DNA of 64,000 nt from Isoetes taiwanensis (lineage: Eukaryota > Streptophyta > Lycopodiopsida > Isoetales > Isoetaceae). The stretch covers positions 1,577,745-1,641,744 of the forward strand of contig JAJEKV010000033.1 of assembly GCA_021234155.1 (NCBI GenBank). Reading direction: 5' to 3'. The translations under genes and the position numbers were made by a program. This document shows, piece after piece, positions 62,372-64,000 of this stretch (the first letter of the stretch is position 1; every line of letters starts with the position of its first letter). Below the pieces are notes generated by a model. It made no database searches. It was not told the origin of the DNA and saw only the letters and a program-made list of their open reading frames with translations.

Positions 62372-62989
62372 TCACAAAAGCCCGAACAATGTCTTTGGTC
62401 TTTTTCTCCGGTCTGCTTCGCAGATGCCAATCAAACGGATGTTCAATGTTTTTCTCTCCTTTCTTGCTCTTCTATAAAAGCCGATAATTGCTTTTGGATT
62501 CCGTAGATGTCCTTTTCTTTCCCGCTCTTCTACATCATCTTCGCAATCACTATCTTCACTCAAAACCCTTTGCTTGAAAGCTTCAAATTTTGCTTTAATT
62601 CCCTTCTTGAACTGCTCTAATTCCATTATCATATTGTGCTGACATTTCTCCACTTCTGCTTGTACATGAGCTAACAAGAAAGATTTCAAATCACTTACCA
62701 TGTTTTGGACAGAAGCCTCCATTGATGTCTTCATAGACAGGGTTGAGAATTCCATGGCTGCCCTCATCTGGCCAACGGCATCTAACAGATCTTGCTTGGT
62801 CACTGTACCCTCTGGGGCCGGGTCAGTTTTCTCTGGAGCTTCCGATTCCGTGGAGGAAAAAACCAGGTTCCCTGTTTTCTTGATACTTTCGGCTCCCCTG
62901 TTCCGCACTGAGTCCGATGACGACCCAAAGATCCTCGGTTCCCTCTTTTTGTTTCTCGCCACCCCATCTACAACCTTCTTTTTTGCCAT
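62372..62989 (-). CDS. LINE-A ORF1, unit 3 (205 codons, C-terminally truncated)
   Basis: Starts MAKKKVVDGVARNKKREPRI with a basic N-terminus. A predicted coiled coil covers about residues 64-140 (TKQDLLDAVGQMRAAMEFST, HNMIMELEQFKKGIKAKFEA), followed by an acidic DSDCEDDVEERE patch and the RRM-like start ERKTLNIRLIGICEADRR. It ends KTLFGLL where the deletion junction at about 62337 follows. In the intact element this protein would bind element RNA and form trimers or larger particles (L1 ORF1p analogy). Confidence 0.8.
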   Translation of the reverse strand: MAKKKVVDGVARNKKREPRIFGSSSDSVRNRGAESIKKTGNLVFSSTESEAPEKTDPAPEGTVTKQDLLDAVGQMRAAMEFSTLSMKTSMEASVQNMVSDLKSFLLAHVQAEVEKCQHNMIMELEQFKKGIKAKFEAFKQRVLSEDSDCEDDVEERERKGHLRNPKAIIGFYRRARKERKTLNIRLIGICEADRRKRPKTLFGLL

Positions 62990-63208
62990 TTGTCCTACTA
63001 CCTACCGTGTCCAGATACAGTCCCGGAAAATGCCAATTATAGACTGTCAAACTGAATCAAAAGTATTGATGTTATACACCATTGGAAAGAGCTCGAAATA
63101 AGCTTTCCAACGAGCTGAACTCCGTTGCAATCTGACACCGTATGTGAGAGCTATGGCTTTCTTTCGGGGTTACAAAGCAGTTAGTAAAACCCCTAGCGTC
63201 CAGCATAG

Positions 63209-63464
<256 letters not shown>

Positions 63465-63782
63465 GTCAGAACAAAGAGGGTTGAGCAGACACATGTGCAT
63501 AGATCCTCCCTATGCAAGCAACCCTGATCAAAACACAAACAACCATTCAATAACCTCAAGAAAAAAAAGGTGGGAGGGGAGGGAGTCTGACACTAAGAAT
63601 AAAAGATCCAGCTCAAAGAGAATGTCGATGAGAGCTGAGAGAAAGAACATAAATATACAAGGGCATTTTGACAAATACCCTTAAATACAAGGGCATTTTT
63701 TAAATTTTCCCTATTCTGTTTTATATTAATTAGAATATTACCTTTAAGTATATTTGAAACATAAATTATTTATAGAATTAAT
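63465..63782. other. Unique right flank
   Basis: No gene recognised. ATACAAGGGCATTTT occurs twice (63655, 63686), the first paired with AATACCCTT as a small inverted repeat. Confidence 0.4.
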
Positions 63783-63846
63783 GTCTGGTCTAGTGGTTAG
63801 AATGGGGGGCTGGGGGGTTAATGACCAGGGTTCGAATCCCCCCAAT
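63783..63846 (+). repeat. tRNA-like head, probable SINE
   Basis: TGGTCTAGTGGTTAGAA fits a pol III A box and GGTTCGAATCC is a perfect B box, about 30 bp apart. The acceptor arms do not pair, so it is not a functional tRNA. A short A-rich stretch follows. A tRNA-derived SINE head is the likeliest reading. Confidence 0.5.
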
Positions 63847-63899
63847 AACATAAAAAATTTTAAAAGCCTTTCCTTAAGATTTGTTGAAAATACCAAGGC

Positions 63900-64000
63900 C
63901 CGAGCATGCAATGTGAGCCGTAGGATCTTGGACCAAGGATTATGATCAATCTGGACCGTAGGATCATGTAGGATATATCTAAAGCAACGTGAGCCGTAGG
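63900..64000. repeat. CCGTAGGATC direct repeats
   Basis: GAGCCGTAGGATCTTGGACC, GACCGTAGGATCATG and GAGCCGTAGG recur within 100 bp and run off the window end. Confidence 0.6.

Overview
The window looks like intergenic, repeat-packed nuclear DNA of a land plant. It has spliceosomal introns with GT..AG borders, two-ORF non-LTR retrotransposons (LINEs), a terminal-inverted-repeat (TIR) transposon, AT-rich tandem repeats and (GA)n tracts of up to about 190 bp. A seedless vascular plant such as a fern is my best guess from the style of the LINE and transposase proteins, but that is inference only. I see no rRNA, no intact host gene and no CRISPR or bacterial feature.

The layout is one composite repeat of roughly 17 kb present three times in the same direction, each time with different losses. 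In order, the composite holds: block A (1.2 kb); a long-TIR foldback element; exons of a SOS1/NHX7-type Na+/H+ antiporter pseudogene; block B (about 7.8 kb, with remains of plus-strand LINEs); a (GA)n tract; a minus-strand LINE-B rest (mostly ORF1); a second (GA)n; a minus-strand LINE-A (ORF1 + ORF2); a third (GA)n; and a 150-bp edge. Unit 1 spans 1-27213, unit 2 about 28590-44414, and unit 3 about 44414-63464. Unit 1 lacks the antiporter part (junction near 1165) and carries a 7.0-kb TIR transposon at 8804-15832. It also keeps a 5-kb stretch (16034-21035) that units 2 and 3 have lost. Unit 2 ends inside LINE-A and joins straight to block A of unit 3. Unit 3 carries a 3.4-kb insertion with 1-kb inverted arms (46615-50060) and a 0.9-kb deletion in LINE-A.

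The best-preserved protein is the 581-residue reverse transcriptase/C-terminal part of LINE-A ORF2 at 59612-61357 (minus). The complete LINE-A layout is seen only in unit 1. There ORF1 (coiled coil plus RRM-like fold) ends in a TAATG stop-start overlap with ORF2 (APE-type endonuclease, RT, CCHC knuckle). The 3' end is a hairpin overlapping the ORF2 stop codon, followed by a (TC)n tail. The TIR transposon carries two convergent intron-containing genes, a decayed transposase (plus) and a coiled-coil accessory protein (minus).

An important caution: differences between the three units cluster at CAG/CTG (CHG) triplets and homopolymers. This looks like long-read base-calling error in CHG-methylated DNA, so many frameshifts noted below may be artefacts and the elements may be more intact than they appear. 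Intervals not listed hold only short chance ORFs in which I see nothing recognisable.
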